Shown piece after piece: positions 51,620 to 59,263 of a stretch of DNA of 64,000 nt. Each line of letters opens with the position of its first letter. Position 1 is the stretch's first letter. The stretch lies in NCBI GenBank assembly GCA_001464795.1, contig LNEB01000011.1, positions 124,001 to 188,000 of the forward strand, given 5' to 3'. This DNA is from Bdellovibrionales bacterium Ga0074139. GTDB taxonomy: Bacteria > Bdellovibrionota > Bdellovibrionia > Bdellovibrionales > Bdellovibrionaceae. The translations under genes were made by a program, and so were the position numbers. The notes beneath the pieces are model-generated. The model was given only the letters and a program-made list of their open reading frames with translations, was not told the DNA's origin and ran no database searches.

Positions 51620-52201
51620 TTGAAATTTGAATATAAAACGAGGCGTCTAATTATTAGACCGCTGAACAGTAATGACTATGAACAATGGTTTGATGCTTAC
51701 GTGAATGGATTGCCACAAAAAAATAAATGGGACCATTCACCCCTAAAATCTGAAAAATGCAAAAAAACAGCATTTAATAGAACTAAAAAAAAGCTAAAGG
51801 AGCTTTCTGATCAAGATGATTACTACCGCTACTACATATTCGATAAAAAAACAGGAGCTATCATTGGCAAAATTGATTTTGATATTTACGTTCGAGGTAC
51901 TCATCAATTTGCCAACTTTGGCTACCTTATTTTTAATCGATACTGGAGAAAAGGATTTGGTAAAGAAGCCTCTAGGGCCGGATTAAAAATTGGCTTCAAG
52001 CACTTAAAACTGAATCGCTTAGAGGCTGCCATCAATTTGGATAATAAAGTCTCTATTCGATTAGCAAAATCAATAGGTATGAAAAAAGAAGGAATCAAAA
52101 AGCGTTATTGGTATGAATTTGGAAAATGGACAGACCATATTATTTATGTAGCAAACCCCGAAGATATTGGCATGAAAGCCAAAAAGCCCGTCATCAAGTA
52201 A
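51620..52201 (+). CDS. GNAT acetyltransferase (RimJ/RimL-like)
   Basis: This 193-residue N-acetyltransferase of the RimJ/RimL group begins FEYKTRRLIIRPLNSNDYE. The acetyl-CoA region is NRYWRKGFGKEASRAGLKIGF (in two pieces), and NKVSIRLAKSIGMKKEGIKK closes it. Members acetylate ribosomal proteins, small amines or antibiotics; the substrate here is unknown. TTG start with GGAG 5 bases upstream. The next GNAT gene follows after 11 bp, so they are an operon. Confidence 0.85.
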   Translation: MKFEYKTRRLIIRPLNSNDYEQWFDAYVNGLPQKNKWDHSPLKSEKCKKTAFNRTKKKLKELSDQDDYYRYYIFDKKTGAIIGKIDFDIYVRGTHQFANFGYLIFNRYWRKGFGKEASRAGLKIGFKHLKLNRLEAAINLDNKVSIRLAKSIGMKKEGIKKRYWYEFGKWTDHIIYVANPEDIGMKAKKPVIK

Positions 52202-52212
52202 CAGGAGATAAA

Positions 52213-52677
52213 ATGAAAATAAGATTAAATGAAGATAATAAGTCTGAAATTTGTGAAAAAATTCTGCGCTCTTTACCCATGTGGTTTGGAATTGAATCTG
52301 CCATCATCGAATACATACAAGATGTTGAAACAAGACCTATGATTGTGGCAGAAGTTGATTCTGAGAATATTGGTTTTTTATCCCTCACTTTTCATAATAA
52401 ATGGACAGCTGAAATCCACGTCATGGGGGTTTTGCCACAAAATCATAGAAAAAAAGTAGGCACGAATCTTGTGGCTTTTGCTAAAAGTTATCTTTTGGAT
52501 CACGGTTTTCAGTATCTAACAGTAAAGACTTTAAGTGAATCAAGACCCAACGAAGAATATGACCGAACAAGAAATTTTTACTACTCGGTGGGGTTTGTTC
52601 CTGTTGAAGAATTTAAAACATTATGGGGAGAGGATAATCCATGTCTATTGATGATTATGGACTTAAAACCCAAGTGA
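52213..52677 (+). CDS. GNAT acetyltransferase
   Basis: This 154-residue acetyltransferase uses ATG 52213 preceded by AGGAGA. The acetyl-CoA-binding loop is LPQNHRKKVGTNLVAFA, with a following ARNFYYSVGF-like segment (RNFYYSVGFVPVEEF). It resembles small N-acetyltransferases of unknown substrate. An ORF start at 52126 lies inside the previous gene and is rejected. It is in tandem with the RimJ/RimL-like gene. Confidence 0.85.
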   Translation: MKIRLNEDNKSEICEKILRSLPMWFGIESAIIEYIQDVETRPMIVAEVDSENIGFLSLTFHNKWTAEIHVMGVLPQNHRKKVGTNLVAFAKSYLLDHGFQYLTVKTLSESRPNEEYDRTRNFYYSVGFVPVEEFKTLWGEDNPCLLMIMDLKPK

Positions 52678-52761
52678 TGTCCTTTTTTTCATCGGAAAAA
52701 GAATATTTATCACGCATTCAGTTCTACCTTTGGTGGCTTAAGAATTGCTGACTCTAGTTTC

Positions 52762-53424
52762 ATGAAATCATCCTATAAAAGATTACCAACACATATTGCT
52801 GTCATACCAGATGGCAATCGTCGCTGGGCAGTTTCACAAGGCTTAAAAAAATCAGAAGGTTACCAACAAGGACTCGCACCTGGAATTGATTTTTATGAAC
52901 AGTGTCTAGAGATAGGAATTCCTCAACTTACTTTTTATGGGTTTACAAATGATAATATGAAGCGTCCTGCAGAGGAAACTATAGCATTTCGCGAGGCTTG
53001 TGTTGCTGCTGTTGAAAGCATGAAGGAAAAAGAAGCGTCGATTCTTGTTGTTGGCAATAGTGAATCTCAGGTTTTTCCACCGGAATTAGTAAAATACCGA
53101 ACTCGGCAAAATACAGGAACTAATCGAATGAAAGTTAATTTTTTAGTCAATTATGATTGGCATTGGGATATTAATTCTGCCACTCAAAAATCTGTGGGCG
53201 GTTCTCGTAAAGATTTATTACAATCCATTGCATCAGCTGAAATTCCAAGAATAGATTTAGTTATTCGCTGGGGTGGCAGGCACAGGCTTAGTGGCATGCT
53301 ACCTTTACAAAGCGTTTACTCTGATTTCTTCGTCATTCAAAATAATTGGCCGGACTTAGTTCCACAGGATCTCGAATCAGCTCTTCATTGGTACTCAAGC
53401 CAGGATGTTACACTTGGGGGCTAG
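52762..53424 (+). CDS. Divergent cis-prenyltransferase (UppS family)
   Basis: This 220-residue member of the undecaprenyl diphosphate synthase family keeps the catalytic Asp in VIPDGNRRWA and the closing RL...VYSDFF segment. It departs from consensus: the usual GHxxG reads GYQQG, the SSENW-like loop reads TNDNM, and RTGGEHR reads RWGGRHR. It may therefore make a shorter or different prenyl product rather than undecaprenyl diphosphate. No isoprenoid genes are beside it. It overlaps the opposing AHSA1 gene by 17 bp. Confidence 0.8.
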   Translation: MKSSYKRLPTHIAVIPDGNRRWAVSQGLKKSEGYQQGLAPGIDFYEQCLEIGIPQLTFYGFTNDNMKRPAEETIAFREACVAAVESMKEKEASILVVGNSESQVFPPELVKYRTRQNTGTNRMKVNFLVNYDWHWDINSATQKSVGGSRKDLLQSIASAEIPRIDLVIRWGGRHRLSGMLPLQSVYSDFFVIQNNWPDLVPQDLESALHWYSSQDVTLGG

Positions 53425-54376
53425 TTGAAAATAAATCTAAACTTTTTTCCAACCTATCCAATGAGCCATTCCAACCTTCCATCATACCTTTTCGCTCAGC
53501 AATAAATGCTTCGAGCTCGGCCTTATTAGAGTGATCAATAGTTTCTGATTTTAATGTGATACGAGTTATGCCGGGCTCTTCTTCAACTAAGATCACTGAC
53601 GTTAACCATTTAGCCGGCCATACGGGTGCACCAGGATGGGTAGTATTTTTACCACTTTCATCACAAAATTCTTGAGTAAATGATATAAATTCTGGTGGTT
53701 TAATTTTTTGATAAGTAGACCGCCCATAAAAGTTAAATTCATTATTTCCCATTTTATAAAAAACGCTGCCGCCAACCTCAACTTTTCCCTTCAAAACTTT
53801 CATCGAAAAACCTGTGGGTGGTTGCCATTTTTCGAATTGAACTGGCTGAGTCAACATATCAAACACTAAACCTATTGGGGCTGTAAAAACACGATTTAAA
53901 AGAAACACTTTCTTATGATTTCTTTTTTCTTCAAGGTACTCACCAAGTCGATCCCATGTTGAATTTCCATTCGCCTCTTTTATAAATTGGCTCATATCCT
54001 TTGCTACTTGCGGTGATTCAAAGGTCATAGTCATACGCATGGTGGTTTTTCCATGGCTTTCACTGAAAGTAACGTCCACTTTGAATAATGCTTTCTGATT
54101 TTCATTGGCACCGTGGTCATACTCGAGTCGTTTGTAAGGTTCGACAGTATAGTAAGTTGTCACATTCGGATAATCTGTTCCGTCTGGCCCATGCATAGTG
54201 TATATCCATCTTCCACCAGGGCATAGGTCTTTACTTTTAGTTGTGATACTAAAGCCTCTGGGGCCCCACCACTTTGCAACCTGATCTAAATCAGTCCATG
54301 CCCCCCAAACCATTTTAATGGGGGCATCATATACTCTCGTAATTAAAAGCTCGTTGGAATTATTTTTGGGCTTCAT
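53408..54376 (-). CDS. Tandem AHSA1/SRPBCC domain protein
   Basis: This 322-residue protein has two START-like (SRPBCC) domains of the AHSA1 type in a row. Domain 1 (about 8-150) starts LLITRVYDAPIKMVWGAWTD and has GPRGFSITTKSKDLCPGG (in part); domain 2 (about 158-315) starts VFLLNRVFTAPIGLVFDMLT and has EVGGSVFYKMG. These small hydrophobic-cavity proteins bind lipids or partners; function is unknown. ATG 54376 is used with AAGGA upstream; two TTG codons precede it. Confidence 0.88.
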   Translation of the reverse strand: MKPKNNSNELLITRVYDAPIKMVWGAWTDLDQVAKWWGPRGFSITTKSKDLCPGGRWIYTMHGPDGTDYPNVTTYYTVEPYKRLEYDHGANENQKALFKVDVTFSESHGKTTMRMTMTFESPQVAKDMSQFIKEANGNSTWDRLGEYLEEKRNHKKVFLLNRVFTAPIGLVFDMLTQPVQFEKWQPPTGFSMKVLKGKVEVGGSVFYKMGNNEFNFYGRSTYQKIKPPEFISFTQEFCDESGKNTTHPGAPVWPAKWLTSVILVEEEPGITRITLKSETIDHSNKAELEAFIAERKGMMEGWNGSLDRLEKSLDLFSTSPQV

Positions 54377-54548
54377 CAACAACTTTTTCCTTAGACTTAA
54401 TTCGAGCTAATTAGATCTGGGGCAAAACTCAGGGCTAATAGCCCACCCCAATTTAACAATAAAACTATTTTCAAATTATACTATTCCCTATTAATGATAG
54501 GCATCTCTTTAAATAGAAACAAGATCTAGTTTTCTATTACTCCTAACA

Positions 54549-54670
54549 AACTACTAACAATTGACACTGCGCTTAGTAGTTGTCTGTTTCCATACACACG
54601 TTAAGCTTTTAGTAAGACTTATAAATCGAAAATAAGGTTCGATGTATCTACAGATCACCGTAAATGATCT
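54549..54670. promoter_or_regulatory. Repeat-rich 5' region of the HNH nuclease gene
   Basis: The 308-bp gap (54377-54684) holds three perfect inverted repeats: AACTACTAA/TTAGTAGTT (54549-54557 and 54573-54581) enclosing a TTGACA at 54561; ATCGAA/TTCGAT (54625-54630 and 54638-54643); and AGATCA/TGATCT (54652-54657 and 54665-54670) just before the AAGGAGG. They suggest repressor binding or leader structure. Nothing else is visible in the gap. Confidence 0.5.
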
Positions 54671-54684
54671 ACTAAGGAGGAAGA

Positions 54685-55173
54685 ATGGATTTTTCCCGAC
54701 TGAAGCTTGCTATTGTGTGGATTGTTTTATCAATTTCATCACTTTCGCTTTCTTATCCGTTAGTACCTAATGAAGACTTAACCTACGGCCAACTTTGCAG
54801 CGAAAGAAATGTCGATTTTAAAAACTACCGGTACGCAGAAAGAATTCCCTACTGCGAACGAAATGTGACTCAGGAACAAAGAAGCAGAATCTATAATCAG
54901 TACCGAATACCAACCAATTGCAGAAAGCGGTATACAATTGATCACTTTATTCCACTATCCATTGGTGGAGACAATTCAGATGTGAATCTATGGCCTGAAC
55001 ACAAATTAGTTAAGGCCACAAGACCCAGATTGGAACAAGAACTTTACGAAGCCATTAGCAGAGGTCGCATCACTCAGAAACAAGCTGTTGAACTTATCGT
55101 TCGAGAAAAAACTAAATCACAAAGAAATCTACCGATCATTTCAGCAGATCCATGCGATACGCCTAGTCGGTAG
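54685..55173 (+). CDS. Secreted HNH-type nuclease
   Basis: This 162-residue protein has a signal peptide (about residues 1-22, LAIVWIVLSISSLSLSYP) and a His-Asn-His motif: YTIDHFIPLSIGGDNSDVNL, then WPEHKLVKATRP. The His-me finger fold cuts DNA or RNA with one metal ion. Cysteines (QLC, PYCE, TNCRK) likely form disulfides outside the cytoplasm. A role in digesting nucleic acid in the periplasm or outside the cell is likely. Strong AAGGAGG ribosome site. Confidence 0.88.
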   Translation: MDFSRLKLAIVWIVLSISSLSLSYPLVPNEDLTYGQLCSERNVDFKNYRYAERIPYCERNVTQEQRSRIYNQYRIPTNCRKRYTIDHFIPLSIGGDNSDVNLWPEHKLVKATRPRLEQELYEAISRGRITQKQAVELIVREKTKSQRNLPIISADPCDTPSR

Positions 55174-55180
55174 TCATTTT

Positions 55181-55513
55181 TTAGCTGTATGTAATTTGCG
55201 TAATTAAATACAAAAAAACTAAACCAAATAACAAAGTTGTGGTCATCTTTTTTGAAAAGTAGGCTACAACTGTCGCAAGTAAAAGTATAACCACACGCTC
55301 TTTATTGAAAAGCCAATCCACTGTGCCTGGATGATAAAAAGCCATGGGAGCAGCTAGGGCTGGCAAAACAGCACTGGGTATAAAACTAAAAATTTCTTTC
55401 AGACGATCAGAAATAATAATTTTAGATGAAAACATCAGGATTGAACTTCTAATTAAAAGTGTTCCAACCGCGAGTAAAAATGTATTCAGCCAAAAATACT
55501 CAGCCTGAATCAT
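55181..55513 (-). CDS. azlD: AzlD-type branched-chain amino acid exporter subunit
   Basis: This 110-residue protein has four predicted membrane helices (including YFWLNTFLLAVGTLLIRSS and VAYFSKKMTTTLLFGLVFL). The AzlD family forms a two-part exporter of branched-chain amino acids with AzlC. It overlaps the azlC gene by 4 bp on the same strand. Confidence 0.85.
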   Translation of the reverse strand: MIQAEYFWLNTFLLAVGTLLIRSSILMFSSKIIISDRLKEIFSFIPSAVLPALAAPMAFYHPGTVDWLFNKERVVILLLATVVAYFSKKMTTTLLFGLVFLYLITQITYS

Positions 55514-56217
55514 ATGACTCTCTTTTTTCGTGATAAATAAATTCCAAGTAGAATGGATAAAGTGGCTGTCGTGATAAGTCCTAAATTATAGGGCATGGGC
55601 TTAAGTATAACTGCAGTTACAGCCGAGAATAGTGCAACAGTGACATACTTATTATTTTTTAAAGAAGGTATTAAAAGGCAAACAAAACTAAGAGGGATGG
55701 CATATTCAAGGGCCCAACTTTTGGGAGCAAAGTTACCAAAAATAAATCCTGCTATAACAGATATTTGCCAAACGATAAACATACAAACAGCTGCACCTAA
55801 ATAAAATTGAATTTTTTCATCATTAGAATTGAATCGATGCTCATTGGCAGACATAACGGCATAACTTTGATCGGTTAAAAAGTAGGAATTAAATACCCGT
55901 GATAATAATCTCGATTTTTGCATCACCGGCGAATAAGCTGCACTATAAAGTAGAAATCGTAGATTTATAATCAGTCCTGTGACTAGGACTATAATGACTG
56001 GGGTTTCCATTTTCATTAGATCCACAGCCGCCAACTGAGACGCACCTGCAAATACTAACATATTCATCATGACGGTTTGAAAAAAACTAAGACCCACTTC
56101 CGAACTGACTGAACCCATAACGGCCCCAAAAGGGATGATTCCAGGAATTATGGGAATCATTGACTTAAATCCTTGGATTAAAATTTTCATAGGTCTTTCA
56201 TGTTGGCTTGAATACAT
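55510..56217 (-). CDS. azlC: AzlC-type branched-chain amino acid exporter subunit
   Basis: This 235-residue membrane protein has about seven helices. The family pattern is GFKSMIPIIPGIIPFGAVMG near the N-terminus and VFAGASQLAAVDLM. With AzlD it exports branched-chain amino acids or analogues. ATG 56217 is used; ATG 56190 (MKILIQGFKS) is an alternative start. No regulator lies next to it. Confidence 0.88.
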   Translation of the reverse strand: MYSSQHERPMKILIQGFKSMIPIIPGIIPFGAVMGSVSSEVGLSFFQTVMMNMLVFAGASQLAAVDLMKMETPVIIVLVTGLIINLRFLLYSAAYSPVMQKSRLLSRVFNSYFLTDQSYAVMSANEHRFNSNDEKIQFYLGAAVCMFIVWQISVIAGFIFGNFAPKSWALEYAIPLSFVCLLIPSLKNNKYVTVALFSAVTAVILKPMPYNLGLITTATLSILLGIYLSRKKRVI

Positions 56218-56237
56218 AATAATGTACTAATAATAAA

Positions 56238-56843
56238 ATGTCGAAAAAAGAATTTCTTATCAACCGACCTCATCCCTGGCATGGGATTACAACTGGTGAC
56301 TTATCCCCAAAAGTAGTCACAGCCTATGTGGAAATCACGGCCAATGAAGTGATCAAGTACGAGATTTGTAAAAAAACGGGTTACTTAAAAGTCGACCGGC
56401 CACAAAGATTCTCCTCGGTGCCAGGAACTCTTTATGGGTTTATTCCTCAAACTTATTCAGCTGAAAAAACAGCAGCCCTATCATCACAGGCCACGAAAGG
56501 TGACGGTGATCCCCTAGATATTTGTATTCTGTCCGAGCTACCCATAGAAAAGTCAGACATTATCATGGACGTTCGAATTATTGGAGGAATCAGGCTGATC
56601 GACTCCAATGAAGTCGACGATAAACTGATCGCCGTACTGAATGGTGATCCCTATTTTAAAAACGCTCAGGATATCAAAGATATTAATCCTGTGGTCATTG
56701 ACCGCATGAAGCACTATTTTTTAACTTATAAAACTTTGCCTCATGAGCCTGCGAAAACAAAAATAGAAAATATTTACGGGGCTGAAGAGGCCCACAAAGT
56801 GATCATTGCAGGCCAAGCTGATTACAGGAACCATTTTTTATAA
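56238..56843 (+). CDS. ppa: Inorganic pyrophosphatase, family I
   Basis: This 201-residue soluble enzyme hydrolyses PPi to phosphate, driving biosynthesis. The active-site segments are present: YEICKKTGYLKVDR, SSVPGTLYGFIPQTY and the acidic GDGDPLDICIL (Asp residues hold Mg2+), plus DRMKHYFLTYK. The sequence is closer to the family-I group with an inserted strand than to E. coli Ppa, but the catalytic acids match. It is divergent from azlC by 20 bp. Confidence 0.92.
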   Translation: MSKKEFLINRPHPWHGITTGDLSPKVVTAYVEITANEVIKYEICKKTGYLKVDRPQRFSSVPGTLYGFIPQTYSAEKTAALSSQATKGDGDPLDICILSELPIEKSDIIMDVRIIGGIRLIDSNEVDDKLIAVLNGDPYFKNAQDIKDINPVVIDRMKHYFLTYKTLPHEPAKTKIENIYGAEEAHKVIIAGQADYRNHFL

Positions 56844-56850
56844 TTTTGAT

Positions 56851-57114
56851 TTATTTGCCAAATCCTAAAATATCCACGTAGGTGATCCCTTTTGCGAGGC
56901 CCGAAGACGGATTGGCACGTTGACCTTTGATTAAAATTTTACCCTGACCAAAAAGTTCTTTTAACTGAGACCGACTGACTTCTTTAAGTTTCAAATCTTC
57001 TGATTGTTTTTTAAATTCTTGAAGTAATACAGTATCCAGCCTTTTTTGTGGTTGATGAAGATCGAGTACGATTCTGAAAGAGTTGGCTGGCTTGGGGGGC
57101 ACGAAGTTTTCCAT
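56851..57114 (-). CDS. S4-domain RNA-binding protein
   Basis: This 87-residue protein starts at ATG 57114 after AAGGATA (ATG 57141 is upstream without a better site). The S4 domain is recognisable: QKRLDTVLLQEF, SRSQLKELFGQGKILIKGQR and the GITYVDI ending. S4 proteins bind structured RNA, as in pseudouridine synthases, heat-shock HslR and tRNA synthetases. This one lacks any enzyme domain. It lies 54 bp after the HTH-ATPase gene. Confidence 0.8.
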   Translation of the reverse strand: MENFVPPKPANSFRIVLDLHQPQKRLDTVLLQEFKKQSEDLKLKEVSRSQLKELFGQGKILIKGQRANPSSGLAKGITYVDILGFGK

Positions 57115-57168
57115 GGATATCCTTTGTAAGAGATCCATCACCTATGTGATGGACCAACTTCAGTCAAG

Positions 57169-58287
57169 TTAATCTATGCTTTGAAACTCATACAGGGCTC
57201 TGGCACTTCCGTTTTCCTCAATCAATTTTTGGCAAGAAACTCCTACCAATAAATGATCGGTGCTATGTTTTACAAATTGATTGAAGTTTTGGACAGCCTC
57301 ATTGCAACTTGCACGGTCCATCTGAATGATGACCAAATGACCAGTTGAAGCTGCTTTGTAGGCAGCATTAAAAATTTTTTCCTCTGAACCATGATAGGAT
57401 CCTAAACCAAGACAAATAACATCAGGATCTGAAGAATACACTTTTGCAAAATAATTCTCAAAATTTTCATTCAATGAGCCTTTGACCTCAACTTGGTTTA
57501 TTCCTTCTATCACTAGCTCTGCAGAGTCCTCGATGGTAAAGACAACTCGCCCTTGATTTTTTAACTCCTGAAGAAGTGAATATATGGTCGTTGTCTTACC
57601 TGAGCCATTAGCGCCAGTAACAAAAATTAATCCACTTTTCTTAACTGTCCATTTTTTAAATTGAGCTAATGCTTCTTTGTTACCCGTTATCTTTTCAAGA
57701 GGTAATACATCTTTTTCGGGTTGATAAATTCTTAAAGTTACTCTTGGCCCAGTTACTGTTTCTAATTTTTGATAGCGAACTTGCAAAACATCATCTTCGC
57801 TTCGATGTAAATACATTCTTCGGGAGTGACTTTCGTCTGATAAATTTGAAATTTGATTGAGCGAATGATTCAACTCTTTAAATGTGTCCTCTTGAATCGA
57901 AGTCAAAACCTGCAATCCGACCTGAGTCCGATAGGAGATTTCATAATTTCCCTTTGAAGGATAGATATGAATCAATCTAGATCCATGATCAAAGGCGTCC
58001 CAAATTAATTTCTCTGTGATCGAGTGTGCACTCAATTCCATTTCATGCTCCTTGTTTTTTGATCGCTCTAAAATAAGCTGGCTAAGTTTAAGAAAATCTT
58101 TTTGTGTGTGAATTTGAGAGGCTTTTCCAGAAATGTGAATTTCGAGTTCGTCTTTTAGAAATCTCCACTGACGCCCTAATTTGTGTCCTGGAATCTTACC
58201 CGTTTGAAGCCACTTATAAAGTGTACTCGGAGTCGTTTTTAAAAATTGAACAGCTTCATCGAAATCTAAATATTTTTTGTTATCCAT
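57169..58287 (-). CDS. Excisionase-type HTH fused to a degenerate GspE/PilB/PilT-type ATPase
   Basis: Residues 1-55 are an excisionase/MerR-type DNA-binding domain (YLDFDEAVQFLKTTPSTLYK, then WLQTGKIPGHKLGRQWRF). Residues 85-370 have the fold of secretion/pilus ATPases: N-domain strands, Walker A GANGSGKTT (225-233), Asp box TIEDSAE (251-257) and DPDVICLGLG at the Walker B position. The usual GEIRD glutamate is replaced (GLGSYHG) and the following TLHT-type His segment reads IQMDR. So ATP binding is likely, hydrolysis doubtful. No pilin, PilC or secretin genes are nearby. The upstream region has repeated CCGATA-type sites. Confidence 0.85.
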   Translation of the reverse strand: MDNKKYLDFDEAVQFLKTTPSTLYKWLQTGKIPGHKLGRQWRFLKDELEIHISGKASQIHTQKDFLKLSQLILERSKNKEHEMELSAHSITEKLIWDAFDHGSRLIHIYPSKGNYEISYRTQVGLQVLTSIQEDTFKELNHSLNQISNLSDESHSRRMYLHRSEDDVLQVRYQKLETVTGPRVTLRIYQPEKDVLPLEKITGNKEALAQFKKWTVKKSGLIFVTGANGSGKTTTIYSLLQELKNQGRVVFTIEDSAELVIEGINQVEVKGSLNENFENYFAKVYSSDPDVICLGLGSYHGSEEKIFNAAYKAASTGHLVIIQMDRASCNEAVQNFNQFVKHSTDHLLVGVSCQKLIEENGSARALYEFQSID

Positions 58288-58295
58288 GGACTTAT

Positions 58296-58344
58296 TATCG
58301 GTAATATTTAGAAATAATAAACCTTTATTATCCGATACTATCCG
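58296..58344. promoter_or_regulatory. Repeated CCGATA-type sites upstream of the HTH-ATPase gene
   Basis: TATCGG at 58296-58301 and CCGATA at 58332-58337 are inverted copies. TATCCG occurs at 58329-58334 and again at 58339-58344, exactly 10 bp apart, on one DNA face. TAATA/TATTA arms flank both. The cluster sits in the 108-bp gap directly before the HTH protein's start and fits an autoregulatory operator. Confidence 0.45.
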
Positions 58345-58395
58345 TTGGTATTATTTATTACTCAGGACTTAGGTCCTTATTTTTTATTTCTAAAC

Positions 58396-59187
58396 TCAAT
58401 TTTTTAACTCCATCATCTGTGCAGCGACTTTTTCAATCCACTGATTATGGGCAAAAATTTGTGTATAAATCATATCTACTCGACATTCATAACGAGCGGG
58501 TTTTGATCCTGGAACAATGTTTCGACTGCTCATGCGGCTGGTGATTCCCACAGTTAAAAGTTCATTATCACGCTGTACAAACAAGGGACCACCCGAATCC
58601 CCGCCGCAAGCCCCTTTTACCGAGTTATCCACTAATATTTCAGTATCACCATACTGAGCTTGTAAAATTTTTTGTGCGACAGCTCTTAGCACTCCAGCCC
58701 CACCATCACCGCTATAATTTGAATTTGCTGTTGTGACTCCATAACCAGCCATAATGACTTCTTCACCATCTAGAAGATTGGGATTTTCCATAGCTATGTT
58801 TGCGGGTCGATAGCCCTCTGGAATCGGCTTTTCCAATTTAAGAAGAGCAAGATCTTGCCAATCATAAGGTGGACTATTTTTAGGAATGTCAGCCATACGA
58901 ATTTGTTGAATAACTTTGATACTTAGACCGGGTCTGTTTTTGCTGACACCAAAAAACACTTTTAATTCGGCCCAACCTGGTGCACCCAAACAGTGCCCAG
59001 CCGTCAAAATAAGATTGTTTGAATAAATCACACCCGTACAAGTAAAGGATGCACGCAGAATTTTTCCGTTAATTAAGACCGTACTTTTTGCTATTTCGCT
59101 ATTGGTTTGCACCTCTTCTCCACCAATTATCATTGGAGAATATTGTGCACTTGCTAGCATTGATAAGAAACTAAGCAGTAAGATCAT
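58396..59187 (-). CDS. Secreted S1 serine protease, non-tryptic pocket
   Basis: This 263-residue chymotrypsin-fold protease uses ATG 59187 (AAGGA upstream), giving the signal peptide MILLLSFLSMLASAQ. The triad is His65 (LTAGHC), Asp112 (WQDLALLK) and Ser198 (GGDSGGP). The residue at the Asp189 position is Gly192, so it should not prefer Lys/Arg; the pocket is chymotrypsin- or elastase-like. The mature end would be IIGG after Met19. An earlier in-frame start at 59247 precedes the signal peptide. It follows the beta-barrel protein gene by 76 bp. Confidence 0.88.
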   Translation of the reverse strand: MILLLSFLSMLASAQYSPMIIGGEEVQTNSEIAKSTVLINGKILRASFTCTGVIYSNNLILTAGHCLGAPGWAELKVFFGVSKNRPGLSIKVIQQIRMADIPKNSPPYDWQDLALLKLEKPIPEGYRPANIAMENPNLLDGEEVIMAGYGVTTANSNYSGDGGAGVLRAVAQKILQAQYGDTEILVDNSVKGACGGDSGGPLFVQRDNELLTVGITSRMSSRNIVPGSKPARYECRVDMIYTQIFAHNQWIEKVAAQMMELKN

Positions 59188-59263
59188 TTGTTGAATCCTT
59201 CTGTAACTGGATGGCTTAATTCTTGAGTCCCTAGGATTGAATGGCAAGAATTAATAAAGACAC

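Noticed and set aside
54637-54645. GGTTCGATG resembling a tRNA T-loop
   Set aside because: No acceptor, D-arm or anticodon arm around it; no tRNA found anywhere in the window.
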